From contig NZ_UGOZ01000001.1 in NCBI RefSeq assembly GCF_900452865.1, forward strand, positions 2,683,501 to 2,747,500: 64,000 bases of DNA, in the 5' to 3' direction. Position numbers and translations under genes: made by a program. Numbering within the stretch: position 1 is the first letter of the stretch; each line of letters opens with the position of its first letter. Shown here in pieces: positions 35,987-45,948 of this stretch. This stretch comes from Legionella taurinensis (GTDB lineage: Bacteria > Pseudomonadota > Gammaproteobacteria > Legionellales > Legionellaceae). Under the pieces are notes generated by a model. The model had not been told where the DNA came from. It saw nothing but the letters and a program-made list of their open reading frames with translations, and ran no database searches.

Positions 35987-36174
35987 AAAATCCCCTTTTT
36001 TATGGTTATACAACAAGCGTAGTTGGCCAATAGCCGCTTCACAAGCCTTGCGTTTGCAGTGAAATCAACCCTTATGGGGCGTTTTAGTGCTGTTTTTGGC
36101 AAAAAAACATAAAAAAGTCCAAAAAGTCACTCGTTTTAAACTATGCTCTAAATAGAACAAAAAAAAGGGAAAAG

Positions 36175-37038
36175 ATGATGTTAGTCAATACCTTAAAAGA
36201 CATGAGGGATTTTTTGCATGCCCAACTGTGTTATCAATTGTTCATTACGCCCATTCCCATGCCCGTTGAAAAACAGTATCGGGCCTTTGCCGAGCGTGCC
36301 TGTGAATACATTGCCAGCAAGCGGTCAACCCTGATTGAGCGGCATTCACCGCGCCATCATGTGTTTCATCATTTTGACCAGCCTGACAATCCTACTGCTA
36401 AAAAAATATTGATTACTCATGGCTGGATGTCGCGGGCCGCCTACATGGTGAAGCTCATTCGCCATCTTCATCAGCAGGGGTATGAGGTTTATGCGCTGGA
36501 TTTCCCGGCTCATGGCGAAGCCAAAGGGCTGCAATTGACCTGGACCGATGCCGTGACCATCCTTCGTGAAACCATCAACCATTTTGGCCCCTTCCATGCG
36601 GCCATAGGCCATTCCTTTGGCGGCGCCATGCTGCTTAACACCCTGAATCTGGCCAATCAGTTTGAAGAATGGCAACTTAAATCCTCACCTGAGCGCATGG
36701 TGCTCATCGCCTCTCCCACGCTCATGCGAACGCCAGTAAGCCGCTTGGCCAGGCAACTGCGCCTGAGTGGGCAGGGGTATCGCGAATTACGCAATATCTT
36801 TCGACAGAATGCTTCAACAGAAATTGAGAACCTTCATTTTCGCCATTTGGTTAACCGCAGCCAGGTTCCCATTCTTTGTATCCATGGCAGTGAAGACAGC
36901 ACGATTCATCCTGTCGAATCCATTCGTTTTTGCCAACGATACCCCCATGCCGCGTTAAAAATCATTCCGGGCATTGATCATGTTGAAGTGTTGATTGATT
37001 CCCGTGTGGAGCAGGAAGTGAGCCATTTCCTGGCCTAA
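36175..37038 (+). CDS. alpha/beta hydrolase
   Basis: A 287-residue serine hydrolase. ITHGWMSRA (about residue 82) forms the oxyanion-hole HGW loop, AIGHSFGGAML (about 143-153) the nucleophile elbow, and the late HGSEDSTI and GIDHVEVL give the Asp and His of the triad. An N-terminal helical segment (1-60) precedes the fold. It may act on a lipid or other hydrophobic ester. AAAGGGA lies upstream of the ATG. Its stop overlaps the stop of the ABC permease gene by four bases. Confidence 0.88.
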   Translation: MMLVNTLKDMRDFLHAQLCYQLFITPIPMPVEKQYRAFAERACEYIASKRSTLIERHSPRHHVFHHFDQPDNPTAKKILITHGWMSRAAYMVKLIRHLHQQGYEVYALDFPAHGEAKGLQLTWTDAVTILRETINHFGPFHAAIGHSFGGAMLLNTLNLANQFEEWQLKSSPERMVLIASPTLMRTPVSRLARQLRLSGQGYRELRNIFRQNASTEIENLHFRHLVNRSQVPILCIHGSEDSTIHPVESIRFCQRYPHAALKIIPGIDHVEVLIDSRVEQEVSHFLA

Positions 37039-38168
37039 TCCAGCGTGCGGCGGTACCGTTTATAACCAATGGCCATCATGACCACGGCAAACAGCATAAT
37101 GGGGATGGTTTCCTGCCAGACGTCCCAAAAGCCATTTCCTTTCAGCAGAATTCCCCGCACAATAATAAGGAAATGAGTCAGAGGCAGAATCGATCCTACC
37201 CATTGCGCCCATTCCGGCATGCCCTGAAAGGGGAACATGAAGCCGGATAACAGAATGGACGGCAAAAAGAAAAACATCGCACTCTGTGCCGCCTGCAACT
37301 GCGTTGACGCCATGGTGGAGAAGGTTAATCCCATGACCAGATTAGCGAAAATAAAGGGCAGACAACAGACCATCAGCAGCAGGATGCTGCCTTCCATGGG
37401 CACACCGAATAACAATTTAGCCAGTATCAAAATAATCAGAGCCTGCAGGTAACCTACGATAATATACGGCAGCAGCTTGCCGATCATCACTTCCAAAGGA
37501 CTCACCGGGGTAGCCAGCAGGTTCTCCATGGTGCCCAGTTCGTATTCACGGGTAATGACCAGTGCGGTCACCACCACCAGCGTCATCGTCATCACCACCC
37601 CGAGCAGGCCGGGAACAATGTTGTAGGAGGTAATCGCCAAAGGATTATAAATGGTATGAACCTGAGGCTGATAAGGCGGGATTTTCGGGCTTAGGCTTGC
37701 CAGCGGACCGGTTAATTCTTTCTTTAACACCAGCGAGGCCAGTTCAACAAAGACATTCACAGCCCGACTGGTTGCCGCAGGATCCGTGGCATCGGCTTCG
37801 AGTAACAGCACCGGCCTTAGTCCCTTCGCCAGATCACGGGAGAAATTAGGCGGAAAATTAATCACAAACTGCACCTTGCCGCGTTTGAGCAAACGATAGG
37901 CTTCCTCTTCAGTCAGGGCAGGCGCTATGAATTTAAAGTAAGTGGAATTTTCCATGCCGCTTAAAATGCGGCGGGTCAGCGGACTGGGATCGTTGTTCAC
38001 GATGGCCGTGGGCAAATGGCGGGGATTGTTGTTGATGGCAAAGCCAAACAGGACGAGTTGCAACAGGGGAATAAAAAGTATCATGCCGAACGTGGCCTTA
38101 TCACGCCGCATTTCAATGAATTCTTTGACCATGATGCCAATGAGCCCGGAGGCAAACGGGGTTTTCAT
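37035..38168 (-). CDS. ABC-2 type exporter permease (YhhJ-like)
   Basis: A 377-residue permease with one N-terminal membrane helix, a large periplasmic domain (about 45-170) and five C-terminal helices. TREYELGTMENLLATPVSP is the conserved ABC-2 motif. It is the last of three genes joined by four-base overlaps: membrane fusion protein, ATPase and permease, the organisation of YhiI-RbbA/YhhJ-type drug or envelope exporters. Only one permease gene is present, so a homodimer is expected. Confidence 0.92.
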   Translation of the reverse strand: MKTPFASGLIGIMVKEFIEMRRDKATFGMILFIPLLQLVLFGFAINNNPRHLPTAIVNNDPSPLTRRILSGMENSTYFKFIAPALTEEEAYRLLKRGKVQFVINFPPNFSRDLAKGLRPVLLLEADATDPAATSRAVNVFVELASLVLKKELTGPLASLSPKIPPYQPQVHTIYNPLAITSYNIVPGLLGVVMTMTLVVVTALVITREYELGTMENLLATPVSPLEVMIGKLLPYIIVGYLQALIILILAKLLFGVPMEGSILLLMVCCLPFIFANLVMGLTFSTMASTQLQAAQSAMFFFLPSILLSGFMFPFQGMPEWAQWVGSILPLTHFLIIVRGILLKGNGFWDVWQETIPIMLFAVVMMAIGYKRYRRTLD

Positions 38169-39091
38169 CCCATTTTTCCTCCCGATTGTTTGACCAGGCT
38201 GATGAAAGCGTCTTCCAGGGTGGGTTCAATTGCCTCCCAGCGTATGGGGTAGCGTGCGGCCAGTTGACTCAGTTCGTTTTCCACGCGGTTTTTGTCATAC
38301 CCGCACACATGGATGCGGCTGCCGAACAAAGCGGATTGCACAATACCCTGCAATTGTTTGGTTTCCTGCAATAAGCGGGTGGAGACTTCGCCTGAAATCT
38401 CCCAGGTACCGAGTTGGGTCGTGGCGATCACTTCCGCTACCGTGCCCGTCACCAGTAAATCGCCATAGGCAAGATAAGCGAGACGAGTACAGCGCTCTGC
38501 TTCATCCATGTAATGGGTGGACACCAGGGTGGTAATGCCCTGTTCGCTCAAACTGTGAATTTTATCCCAGAATTCCCGTCTTGCGATCGGGTCTACTCCG
38601 GCTGTCGGTTCATCCAGCAACAGCAAATCAGGATCATGCAGCAGGCAGGCGGCCAGCGCCACACGCTGTTTCCAGCCCCCCGATAATTGCCGGGTTAATT
38701 GATTGCGGCGGGGTATTAATTCCAAATCCTCCATTGTCTGTTCAACCCGTTCTTTACGTTTATCGACGCCATACACACGGGCAACAAAATTCAAATTCTC
38801 CTCGATGGTCAAATCCAGGTAGTAACTGAATTTTTGAGTCATGTAGCCGACGTGTTGCTTTATTTTTTTGGATTCCGTGAGAATGTCATAGCCCAGGCAT
38901 TGCCCTTCCCCCTTGTCCGGGGTTAACAACCCGCACAACATACGGATGGTGGTGGTTTTACCGCTGCCATTGGGTCCAAGAAAACCAAACACTTCGCCGC
39001 GTTTAACCAGCATGTCAATGCCGTTTACGGCGATTTTGCCGTCAAAGGATTTTGTTAAATTGTGGACATCAATAATGGCATCGGTTGTCAT
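38165..39091 (-). CDS. ABC exporter ATPase
   Basis: A 308-residue nucleotide-binding subunit. GPNGSGKTTT (Walker A, about 36-45), the LSGGWKQRVALA signature (about 141-152), DLLLLDEPTAG (Walker B, about 162-172) and the switch His in STHYMDEAERC are all intact. The C-terminal 70 residues form the accessory domain typical of drug-resistance ABC-2 ATPases. Four-base overlaps join it to the fusion-protein gene upstream and to the permease gene downstream. Confidence 0.93.
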   Translation of the reverse strand: MTTDAIIDVHNLTKSFDGKIAVNGIDMLVKRGEVFGFLGPNGSGKTTTIRMLCGLLTPDKGEGQCLGYDILTESKKIKQHVGYMTQKFSYYLDLTIEENLNFVARVYGVDKRKERVEQTMEDLELIPRRNQLTRQLSGGWKQRVALAACLLHDPDLLLLDEPTAGVDPIARREFWDKIHSLSEQGITTLVSTHYMDEAERCTRLAYLAYGDLLVTGTVAEVIATTQLGTWEISGEVSTRLLQETKQLQGIVQSALFGSRIHVCGYDKNRVENELSQLAARYPIRWEAIEPTLEDAFISLVKQSGGKMG

Positions 39092-40032
39092 CGTAATAAC
39101 ACCGTCACGGGCTGCCCCGGTTTAAAGGCATGGAAATTGTCAAACCGGGCCTGCACGCGAAAGACCAGTTTGTCGTAATTCTCACGGCTATAGATGAGGG
39201 GCGGCGCGTATTCCGCTTCCGGTGCGATATAGCTGATTAGCGCCGGATTGTCAGGTTGACAGCCACTGCAGGTAAAATGAATTTTTTTACCGATGCTCAA
39301 ACGGGCCAACTCCTCGACTGGTACGTAAAATTCAATGTGGACATTTTCAGGCGTGAGCAAGGACACCACCGCCTGCTGCGCACCAACAAACTCCCCCGGG
39401 CGGTAATAGGTATCAAAAATCACCCCGGCTGCAGGCGCATGCACCGTTTTTTGCGCTAATTGCCACTTGGCTTCATTGAGCTTCGCCGCAATCGCCTGAA
39501 TCTGCGCTTCCTGCGCCTTGATCTGGTCGCTGCGGCTGCCCATCTTCGCCAGCGTTAGATTGGCTACATACTGATCCCTTAATTTTTTCTGCTGATCATA
39601 GGTAGCAAGAATCTCATCAAGACGGTCTTTTTCGATGGCATTTTTCTGATAAAGGCTCTGGTAGCGCTTCACGCGGATTTCTGTCAGTTTTATCTGGGCG
39701 TTCACTTGTTCAATCTGCGCCTCAATGGCCTCTACCTCCGGGGCACGGCGCGGGTTTTTTAAATCCTTAAGCAGACTTTTGGCCTGTTCCAGATCACTGG
39801 CATATTGCTTAATCACCTGTGCCTGCGGCTCGGGATCCAGTTGAAAAAGCCGTTGACCTTTAGTCACCGCCTGGCCGCGTTTAACCAGCAATTGTTGCAG
39901 AATGCCTGAATTGGGTGAGGCCAGGTAAATATTATCGCCTTCGACATAACCCTGGTAACGCCGCTCGCCGGAATGACCGCAGCTTAGCAGGAGAAGGGTC
40001 AGGACAATAATCGCGTAATGTTTGATTTTCAT
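39088..40032 (-). CDS. HlyD-family membrane fusion lipoprotein
   Basis: A 314-residue periplasmic adaptor. The N-terminus has a lipoprotein signal ending LLLLSC, so Cys18 is expected to be lipidated. A lipoyl half-motif (about 30-60), a long coiled-coil hairpin (about 75-190, with KNPRRAPEVEAIEAQIEQV) and a second lipoyl half followed by a beta-barrel (VHAPAAGVIFDTYYRPGEFV) are in the usual order. It leads the three-gene ABC exporter operon and would connect to an outer-membrane channel such as TolC. Confidence 0.9.
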   Translation of the reverse strand: MKIKHYAIIVLTLLLLSCGHSGERRYQGYVEGDNIYLASPNSGILQQLLVKRGQAVTKGQRLFQLDPEPQAQVIKQYASDLEQAKSLLKDLKNPRRAPEVEAIEAQIEQVNAQIKLTEIRVKRYQSLYQKNAIEKDRLDEILATYDQQKKLRDQYVANLTLAKMGSRSDQIKAQEAQIQAIAAKLNEAKWQLAQKTVHAPAAGVIFDTYYRPGEFVGAQQAVVSLLTPENVHIEFYVPVEELARLSIGKKIHFTCSGCQPDNPALISYIAPEAEYAPPLIYSRENYDKLVFRVQARFDNFHAFKPGQPVTVLLR

Positions 40033-40244
40033 AGCGTTTCAAGTTTAAAGCCTCGTTTGAGTATAATGAATTGCCACTGAACTTGCAGCTATTCCTGCTG
40101 AATCCTGTGCTTGGCAGGTTGCCCTTCCGCCCATTTCTGCCTACCATTTAATTTTCCTGTAGCGTTATGGCTTGTCTCTTTGGCCTGCTTAAATGGATTT
40201 TCCGGTATTGCTAATCAGCGATTGGTCTTTCAAAGGATAATGAC

Positions 40245-41594
40245 ATGAAATTCGATTTGATTGTTCTTGGCGGCGGTAGTGGCGGCATGGCCAGTGCGGT
40301 ACGGGCGGCAAAACACGGTGCTAACGTGGCGGTGGTTGAACAGCAGTATCTGGGTGGTACCTGCGTTAACTTAGGCTGCGTTCCCAAAAAAATGATGTAC
40401 AACAGTGCCAACATTGCAGAAACCTTACGTAAATCCATTGATTACGGTTTTGCACCCACCAACATCCGCTTAAACTGGCAAACCCTGGTGCAAAAGCGCA
40501 ATGCCTATGTCGCCAGTCTGCGGGAAATTTATGGCAAGCGTTTCAGTCAATACAAGATGACGCTTCTAAGCGGCGCCGGGGCTTTTGTTGATGCCCATAC
40601 CATTGACGTGGCAGGTGAGCACTATACCGCCCCGCACATCATCATCGCCACCGGTGGTGAGCCCAGCATGCCGACTGATTTGCCGGGGATTGAACATGCC
40701 ATCAATTCCGATGGTTTTTTTGATTTAGCCGACAAACCCCAAAAAGCCGCCGTCATCGGCAGCGGCTACATTGGTGTGGAATTAGCAGGCATTCTTCAAA
40801 GCTTAGGCACGGAAACCCACTTATTAATCCGCGGAGAAACCCCACTGAGCCGTTTTGATTCCCTGCTTGGCGACACCTTGATGCAGAGTATGCGGCAACA
40901 GGGCCTGCATGTGCATGTCAATCATCACGCCCAAGAAATCAAAACCGATAGTCAGGGTAAAAAAATCATCGTCTGTAAAAGCGGGTCGGTGATTGACTCG
41001 CTGGATACCGTCATTGCCGCAGTTGGGCGGTCCCCCCGTACAGCCCATTTAAACCTCGACACAATCGGTGTGAAAATGGATGCCCGCGGTTTAATCACGG
41101 TCGACAAATACCAGAATACGTCGGTGGAAGGGATCTACGCCATCGGTGATGTGATTAATGCCCCGGCCCTGACCCCTGTCGCCATTGCAGCCGGCCGCCG
41201 TCTCTGCGACAGGCTATTTGGCGGTGAAAAAGAAGCCCACTTAAATTACGATAACATCCCGTCCGTGGTCTTCAGCCACCCTCCCATTGGCAGTGTGGGG
41301 CTCAGTGAAGCAGACGCTGTCAGCAAGTTCGGTAAAGACGCCATCAACGTTTACAGCACCCGCTTTAATCCCATGTTGGATGCCTTCAGCAGTGAACAAA
41401 CACCCACGGCGATGAAACTCGTCACTTACGGTAAAGAGGAGCGCATCGTCGGCCTGCACGTCATTGGGTATGGTGCGGATGAAATGCTGCAGGGATTCGC
41501 GGTTGCTGTTAAAATGGGCGCCTGCAAACGCGATTTTGACAACACGGTCGCTATCCATCCGACCAGTGCCGAAGAATTGGTAACCATGGTGTAA
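40245..41594 (+). CDS. gor: glutathione-disulfide reductase
   Basis: A 449-residue flavoprotein disulfide reductase keeping glutathione reduced with [23 protein letters not shown] is the FAD-binding start, [13 protein letters not shown] (about 38-50) the redox-active Cys pair, [11 protein letters not shown] the NADPH site, and the C-terminal [11 protein letters not shown] contains the His-Glu catalytic pair. GRSPRTAHL is typical of Gor. The length matches E. coli Gor. The gene for the gamma-carbonic anhydrase follows after three bases. Confidence 0.95.
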   Translation: MKFDLIVLGGGSGGMASAVRAAKHGANVAVVEQQYLGGTCVNLGCVPKKMMYNSANIAETLRKSIDYGFAPTNIRLNWQTLVQKRNAYVASLREIYGKRFSQYKMTLLSGAGAFVDAHTIDVAGEHYTAPHIIIATGGEPSMPTDLPGIEHAINSDGFFDLADKPQKAAVIGSGYIGVELAGILQSLGTETHLLIRGETPLSRFDSLLGDTLMQSMRQQGLHVHVNHHAQEIKTDSQGKKIIVCKSGSVIDSLDTVIAAVGRSPRTAHLNLDTIGVKMDARGLITVDKYQNTSVEGIYAIGDVINAPALTPVAIAAGRRLCDRLFGGEKEAHLNYDNIPSVVFSHPPIGSVGLSEADAVSKFGKDAINVYSTRFNPMLDAFSSEQTPTAMKLVTYGKEERIVGLHVIGYGADEMLQGFAVAVKMGACKRDFDNTVAIHPTSAEELVTMV

Positions 41595-41597
41595 AAA

Positions 41598-42134
41598 ATG
41601 AATCCAGCTGTACGCCCCTATCTTGATCATGTTCCTGTGCTTGGCCAGGACGTTTATATCGATCCCACCGCCGCCGTAATTGGCCGGGTGCAGCTGGGCA
41701 ACCATGTCTCCGTTTGGCCCATGGCGGTGATTCGCGGCGACGTGAATGCCATTACCGTGGGTGATGACTGCAACATTCAGGATGCCGCGATATTACACGT
41801 CACCCATGACGGTCCGTTCACGCCCGGCGGACAACCGCTTGTGCTTGGAAAAGGCATCACGGTAGGACATCAAGCCGTGCTTCATGCCTGCCAGATTGAC
41901 GATTACTGCCTAATTGGCATGGGGGTTCTCATTCTTGATGGCGCTTACATCGAACACCATGTGCTCATTGGCGCCGGCAGTGTCGTACCCCCCGGCAAAC
42001 GCCTGGAGAGCGGCTTTCTTTATCTTGGCAATCCCGTGAAGGCCATTCGCCCGCTGTCAGAGGAGGAATTGCGCCATCTGGATTACTCCGCTGCGCATTA
42101 TGTGCGGTTGAAGAACAATTATTTAACCCCTTAG
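41598..42134 (+). CDS. gamma-carbonic anhydrase-like protein (YrdA type)
   Basis: A 178-residue left-handed beta-helix protein with hexapeptide repeats. VIRGDVNAITVGDDCNIQDAAILHVTHD (split here into RGD.N, NIQD and H) contains the first metal His, and IGMGVLILDG with VGHQAVLHAC the other two. This is the YrdA/CaiE branch of gamma-carbonic anhydrase relatives; activity is unproven in many members. It is co-transcribed with gor and its stop codon overlaps that of argR on the other strand by four bases. Confidence 0.9.
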   Translation: MNPAVRPYLDHVPVLGQDVYIDPTAAVIGRVQLGNHVSVWPMAVIRGDVNAITVGDDCNIQDAAILHVTHDGPFTPGGQPLVLGKGITVGHQAVLHACQIDDYCLIGMGVLILDGAYIEHHVLIGAGSVVPPGKRLESGFLYLGNPVKAIRPLSEEELRHLDYSAAHYVRLKNNYLTP

Positions 42135-42589
42135 GCCATTAACAGGTAAGGAAACTCCTGGTGCAGCAATTCACAGACTTTTTGCTGATGCGCTTTGCTT
42201 TTCAGAATCAGCAAGACCGTATCATCCCCGGCGATGGTTCCAAGAATACCCGAATCGGAAGGCTCCTGTGCGCTGAATGACACGTATTTGCGATCCAGGT
42301 AATAGGCAAGACTGCTGGCATTGCCGGGATGGGTTTGCAGCACAATGAGGCCAAAATCGGAAACCTGGCTATTCAACACCAGCGGCAGCCCCGGCTGATG
42401 GTAATCAATGACCTTATACAATCCGGCCACTTTGGCAATTTTCATTTTTTTCAAACGCCGCGACAAGGTCGCCTGGGGAATGTCATAGCCTCTTTTTTTC
42501 AAACTCTGCTGCAAATCACTCTGCTCGGCAATCACTTCGGTTTGCACAATGTTCACGATTAAATCATCAATGATCTGGTCATGGGACAA
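42131..42589 (-). CDS. argR: arginine repressor ArgR
   Basis: A 152-residue transcriptional regulator of arginine metabolism. The N-terminal winged helix contains QSDLQQSLKKRGYDIPQATLSRRLKKM, with the SR motif of the recognition helix, and the C-terminal hexamerisation and arginine-binding domain has GTIAGDDTVLLIL. It lies divergent from an arginine-type ABC importer and three arginine genes, which it should repress when arginine is abundant, and may control its own promoter in the shared spacer. Confidence 0.92.
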   Translation of the reverse strand: MSHDQIIDDLIVNIVQTEVIAEQSDLQQSLKKRGYDIPQATLSRRLKKMKIAKVAGLYKVIDYHQPGLPLVLNSQVSDFGLIVLQTHPGNASSLAYYLDRKYVSFSAQEPSDSGILGTIAGDDTVLLILKSKAHQQKVCELLHQEFPYLLMA

Positions 42590-42604
42590 GAGCCTCTCCT
42601 TGCA

Positions 42605-42680
42605 TATGTATCAAATAAAATGGAAGTATATTCAATTTTATTTGACAATACAAATGCCGGGCTGTTATATTCAAAAAATG
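42605..42680 (+). promoter_or_regulatory. promoter with ArgR-box half-sites for the arginine operon
   Basis: TTGACA at 42642-42647 and TATATT at 42666-42671, spaced by 18 bases, form a good promoter. The octamer TATATTCA, which matches half of an ARG box (WWWWATTCA), occurs twice, at 42627-42634 and at 42666-42673, flanking and covering this promoter. This fits repression by the adjacent argR product. Confidence 0.65.
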
Positions 42681-42703
42681 ATTAAATTTTGGATATAAAT
42701 TCT

Positions 42704-43438
42704 ATGAAGTTGTATTTTTCTTTTCTTTTAATGCTTGCAATTGCCTTTTCCTCTGGCTGCGAACAGCAAGAAAATGGCGATGAGCTGCATTTTTCCACCT
42801 CTGCCGAATATCCACCTTTTGAATATTTGGATCATGGCGAACTCAAAGGATTTGACATTGATTTAGCCAGACTGATCGCGAAAGAAATGGGGAAAAAGGC
42901 GGTTTTTGACAACATGCAATTCAGCACGGTGCTGCCAGCAGTCACCTCCGGTCAGGATGATGCCGCCATTGCTACCATTACCATCACCGATGATCGCCAG
43001 AAAAATGTTGACTTTTCGACCCCCTATTATTTTGAGGGCATGGCAGCGGTTTATCCTGACAGTCAGCCGATAACCCAAGCGTCTCAGTTGGCTGGCAAAA
43101 AAATCGCGGTGCAACTGGGTTCCGTCATGGAAATCTGGGTAAGGCAGGCTTTTCCTCAAGCCCAGATTACCGCCCTGGATAACAACAATCAGGCGGTTGA
43201 AGCCTTGATTGCCGGCCATGTCGACGTGGTGCTCATGGATGGCGTGCAGGGGCGGGTGTTCAGCCAAAAGAATCCAGGCTTATCCTACCGCCTTGTTGGC
43301 CAGGCAAAACAGGGTTATGGCATTGCTGTAAAGAAAGGCTCCCCCTTGACGACGCAAATTAATCAGGCGCTCAAACGCTTAGCGGACAAAGGCGCGATTC
43401 AAAAACTGAAAGCACACTGGTTTAAGGAGTCGCTATGA
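42704..43438 (+). CDS. arginine-type ABC transporter substrate-binding lipoprotein
   Basis: A 244-residue periplasmic amino-acid-binding protein. A lipoprotein signal ends in SSGC, then the mature domain starts LHFSTSAEYPPFEYLDHGELKGFDIDLA (here in pieces), a hallmark of the ArtJ/HisJ family, and TPYYFEGMA, GKKIAVQLGS, and VKKGSPL follow. The ATG at 42704 begins the signal peptide; a TTG 15 bases earlier is unlikely. Arginine as ligand is inferred from the argR site and the argGHF genes downstream. Overlaps the permease gene by four bases. Confidence 0.88.
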   Translation: MKLYFSFLLMLAIAFSSGCEQQENGDELHFSTSAEYPPFEYLDHGELKGFDIDLARLIAKEMGKKAVFDNMQFSTVLPAVTSGQDDAAIATITITDDRQKNVDFSTPYYFEGMAAVYPDSQPITQASQLAGKKIAVQLGSVMEIWVRQAFPQAQITALDNNNQAVEALIAGHVDVVLMDGVQGRVFSQKNPGLSYRLVGQAKQGYGIAVKKGSPLTTQINQALKRLADKGAIQKLKAHWFKESL

Positions 43439-44082
43439 ACGAATTGAGCCAGAATGTAGGGTTTGTGGGACAGGGCATTACCCTCACCCTGCAACTGCTC
43501 GCTGGAGGGATTACTCTCGGCCTGGTGCTGGGAAGTGTGTGGGCTATCTGCCGCTATTACAACCTCGCCAGTTGGGGCATTAACCGACTGATTTCGATTC
43601 TGCGAGGCACACCGCTGATTTTACAGTTAAGTCTGATTTATTTCTCGGCGCCGGCGTTAACTGGAGTAAGACCCGGCATTTTGGCAGCAGGCATTCTTGC
43701 CTTCGGGCTTAACAGTTCCGCCTATTTTGCGGAAATCCTGCGCGCCGGGATTGAGAATTTACCGAAAGGACAGTTTGAAGCCGCAGCCACGCTTAAAATT
43801 CCCACGTTTTACCTGTGGAAAGACATTATTTTACCCCAGGTGATCCGGGCGATTTTTCCAGCGATCATCAATGAAATCATTGCCCTGCTGAAAGAAACCG
43901 CCCTGATCTCAACCATCGGCGGCATGGATTTAATGCGTAACGCCCAATCGCTGGCAGCTCAGCAATTTACTTATTTCATGCCCTTGTGCATTGCCGGTTG
44001 CTACTACTATAGCCTGGTCCTGTTCATTGAATGGCTTGGCAAAACGATTGAAAAACGAGGTGTCTATGATACAAATCACTAA
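43435..44082 (+). CDS. arginine-type ABC transporter permease
   Basis: A 215-residue HisM/ArtQ-family permease with about five membrane helices. GITLTLQLLAGGITLGLVLG opens it, the cytoplasmic EAA loop reads EAAATLKIPTFYLWKDIILPQ, and LLKETALIS is characteristic of polar amino-acid permeases. Only one permease gene is present, so it probably dimerises. It overlaps the gene for the binding protein and the ATPase follows, consistent with one transcript. Confidence 0.9.
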   Translation: MNELSQNVGFVGQGITLTLQLLAGGITLGLVLGSVWAICRYYNLASWGINRLISILRGTPLILQLSLIYFSAPALTGVRPGILAAGILAFGLNSSAYFAEILRAGIENLPKGQFEAAATLKIPTFYLWKDIILPQVIRAIFPAIINEIIALLKETALISTIGGMDLMRNAQSLAAQQFTYFMPLCIAGCYYYSLVLFIEWLGKTIEKRGVYDTNH

Positions 44083-44719
44083 TGCCTGCAAACAATTCGG
44101 CAAAACCGTCGTCTTGAATCAAATCAATTTAACCATTGCCGCCAACAGCGTTGTCGGCCTTGCCGGTCCCTCCGGTAGCGGTAAATCGACCTTGCTGCGT
44201 TGTATACAGCAACTTGAAAAACTCGACTGCGGCCGGATTGAATTAGCGGGTAAAAGCGGATTTATGTTTCAGGATTTTCAACTGTTTCCGCACATGACGG
44301 TTCTTGATAATCTGGTCTATGCGCCAAGCCTTCATGAGAAAGGTACCGATCACGAAGGCCGCGCATTGGAACTACTGGCGGTATTAGGGCTTGAATCAAA
44401 AGCCCACGCTTTTCCGCAGCAATTGTCCGGCGGACAAAAGCAGCGTGTGGCCCTGGCGAGAAGCCTGATGATGAAACCGGATCTGCTGCTTTGCGACGAG
44501 CCAACGTCGGGTTTGGACAGAGGCAGCATGAATGATGTCGCCGCCTTGCTGAATCAGGTGAAAGGCATGAACGTCACCATGGTGATTGCCTCCCATGATT
44601 TACCTTTCTTAACCGGCATCGCCGAACGCGTGGTGGTCATTAACCAGGGCAATCTGATTGCGGATTTAACTACCGCTGACTTAACCGACCCGATAGCCGC
44701 CCTGCAAACGTATTACTAG
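44066..44719 (+). CDS. amino-acid ABC transporter ATPase
   Basis: A 217-residue nucleotide-binding subunit. [13 protein letters not shown] (Walker A), [14 protein letters not shown] (signature) and [12 protein letters not shown] (Walker B) are intact, with His in ASHDLPF as switch. GAGG six bases upstream supports ATG 44066, inside the end of the permease gene; the longer alternative start is not conserved. It completes a one-permease importer and leads into argG nine bases later. Confidence 0.92.
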   Translation: MIQITNACKQFGKTVVLNQINLTIAANSVVGLAGPSGSGKSTLLRCIQQLEKLDCGRIELAGKSGFMFQDFQLFPHMTVLDNLVYAPSLHEKGTDHEGRALELLAVLGLESKAHAFPQQLSGGQKQRVALARSLMMKPDLLLCDEPTSGLDRGSMNDVAALLNQVKGMNVTMVIASHDLPFLTGIAERVVVINQGNLIADLTTADLTDPIAALQTYY

Positions 44720-44727
44720 GAGATAAC

Positions 44728-45948
44728 ATGAAAAAAACAATCAATAAAATTGCCCTCGCTTATTCAGGCGGACTGGATACGTCCGTTATGATTCCCTGGC
44801 TTAAGGACCATGTGAGTGGCGCTGAAGTCATTGCGGTGATTTGCGATCTTGGCCAGCAGGAAAATCTGGCTGCCATTAAGGAAAAGGCGCTCAAAAGCGG
44901 GGCCTCTCAAGCGTTTGTTGTCAACGTGCAGGATGAGTTCGTCACGGATTACCTTTGGCCATTGGTTAAATCCGGCGCCCTTTACGAAGAGCAATACATA
45001 CTGGGGACCATTTCCAGGCCGCTCATTGCTCAAAAACTGGTGGAAATCGCCTTAGCCCAAAACGCCGATGCCATTGCTCATGGCGCTACCGGCAAGGGCA
45101 ATGATCAGGTGCGTTTTGAATACACGGTCAAAGCCTTAGCTCCTCAACTGGAAATCATCGCACCCTGGCGGCACTGGGAAATCAAATCGCGCCAGCAAGC
45201 CATTGAGTACGCCAAAGCCCATGGCATCGAGGTGCCGGTAACGCCCAAGGCCCCTTATTCTCGCGATCACAACATCTGGTATATCTCGCACGAAGGCGGA
45301 GTGATTGAAGATCCGGCCGCGGCCATGCCAGACGATGTCCTGCTCATGACCTCTCCCCTTGAGCAAACCCCGGATGAGGCCGCGACTGTCACACTCGACT
45401 TTGAGCAGGGCGTGCCAACAGCGATTAATGGTAAAAAAGTAACCCCTGTTCATCTCCTGCAGCAACTTAATGAATTGGCGGGACAACACGGCATCGGCGT
45501 TGCCGACATCGTTGAAAATCGCCTGGTGGGCATGAAAATCCGCGGTATTTATGAAGCACCTGCCGCCGCGGTGATCTACAAGGCGCATAAAATGCTTGAA
45601 AGCCTGTGCCTGGATCGGCATACCCTGCACCTTAAACAATCCCTGCAGCAACAGTATGCCAATTTAGTGTATGAGGGACGCTGGTTCTCCCCCAGTAAAA
45701 AAGCCCTGGATGCCTTTATTGCCGTCACCCAGCAGCATGTCAGTGGCAGCGTGAAATTAAAACTGTTCAAAGGCAATATCATGCCCTGCGGCATGCAATC
45801 GCCATTCAGCCTGCATAATCCCGCCTTGGCCACTTTTGAAGAAGACAGCATCTACAACCAGAAAGACGCGGAAGGCTTTATCAATCTGTTTTCGCTGTCA
45901 GCCAAAGTGTATGGCCTCGTGCATCAAGGAGGACAAGATGACCAATAA
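44728..45948 (+). CDS. argG: argininosuccinate synthase
   Basis: A 406-residue enzyme that joins citrulline and aspartate with [19 protein letters not shown] is the ATP-binding PP-loop, and [13 protein letters not shown] (about 116-128) and [10 protein letters not shown] are characteristic. AGGAGATAAC precedes the ATG. The gene sits directly after the importer genes and before argH, whose start overlaps its end by 11 bases, forming the arginine operon. Confidence 0.95.
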   Translation: MKKTINKIALAYSGGLDTSVMIPWLKDHVSGAEVIAVICDLGQQENLAAIKEKALKSGASQAFVVNVQDEFVTDYLWPLVKSGALYEEQYILGTISRPLIAQKLVEIALAQNADAIAHGATGKGNDQVRFEYTVKALAPQLEIIAPWRHWEIKSRQQAIEYAKAHGIEVPVTPKAPYSRDHNIWYISHEGGVIEDPAAAMPDDVLLMTSPLEQTPDEAATVTLDFEQGVPTAINGKKVTPVHLLQQLNELAGQHGIGVADIVENRLVGMKIRGIYEAPAAAVIYKAHKMLESLCLDRHTLHLKQSLQQQYANLVYEGRWFSPSKKALDAFIAVTQQHVSGSVKLKLFKGNIMPCGMQSPFSLHNPALATFEEDSIYNQKDAEGFINLFSLSAKVYGLVHQGGQDDQ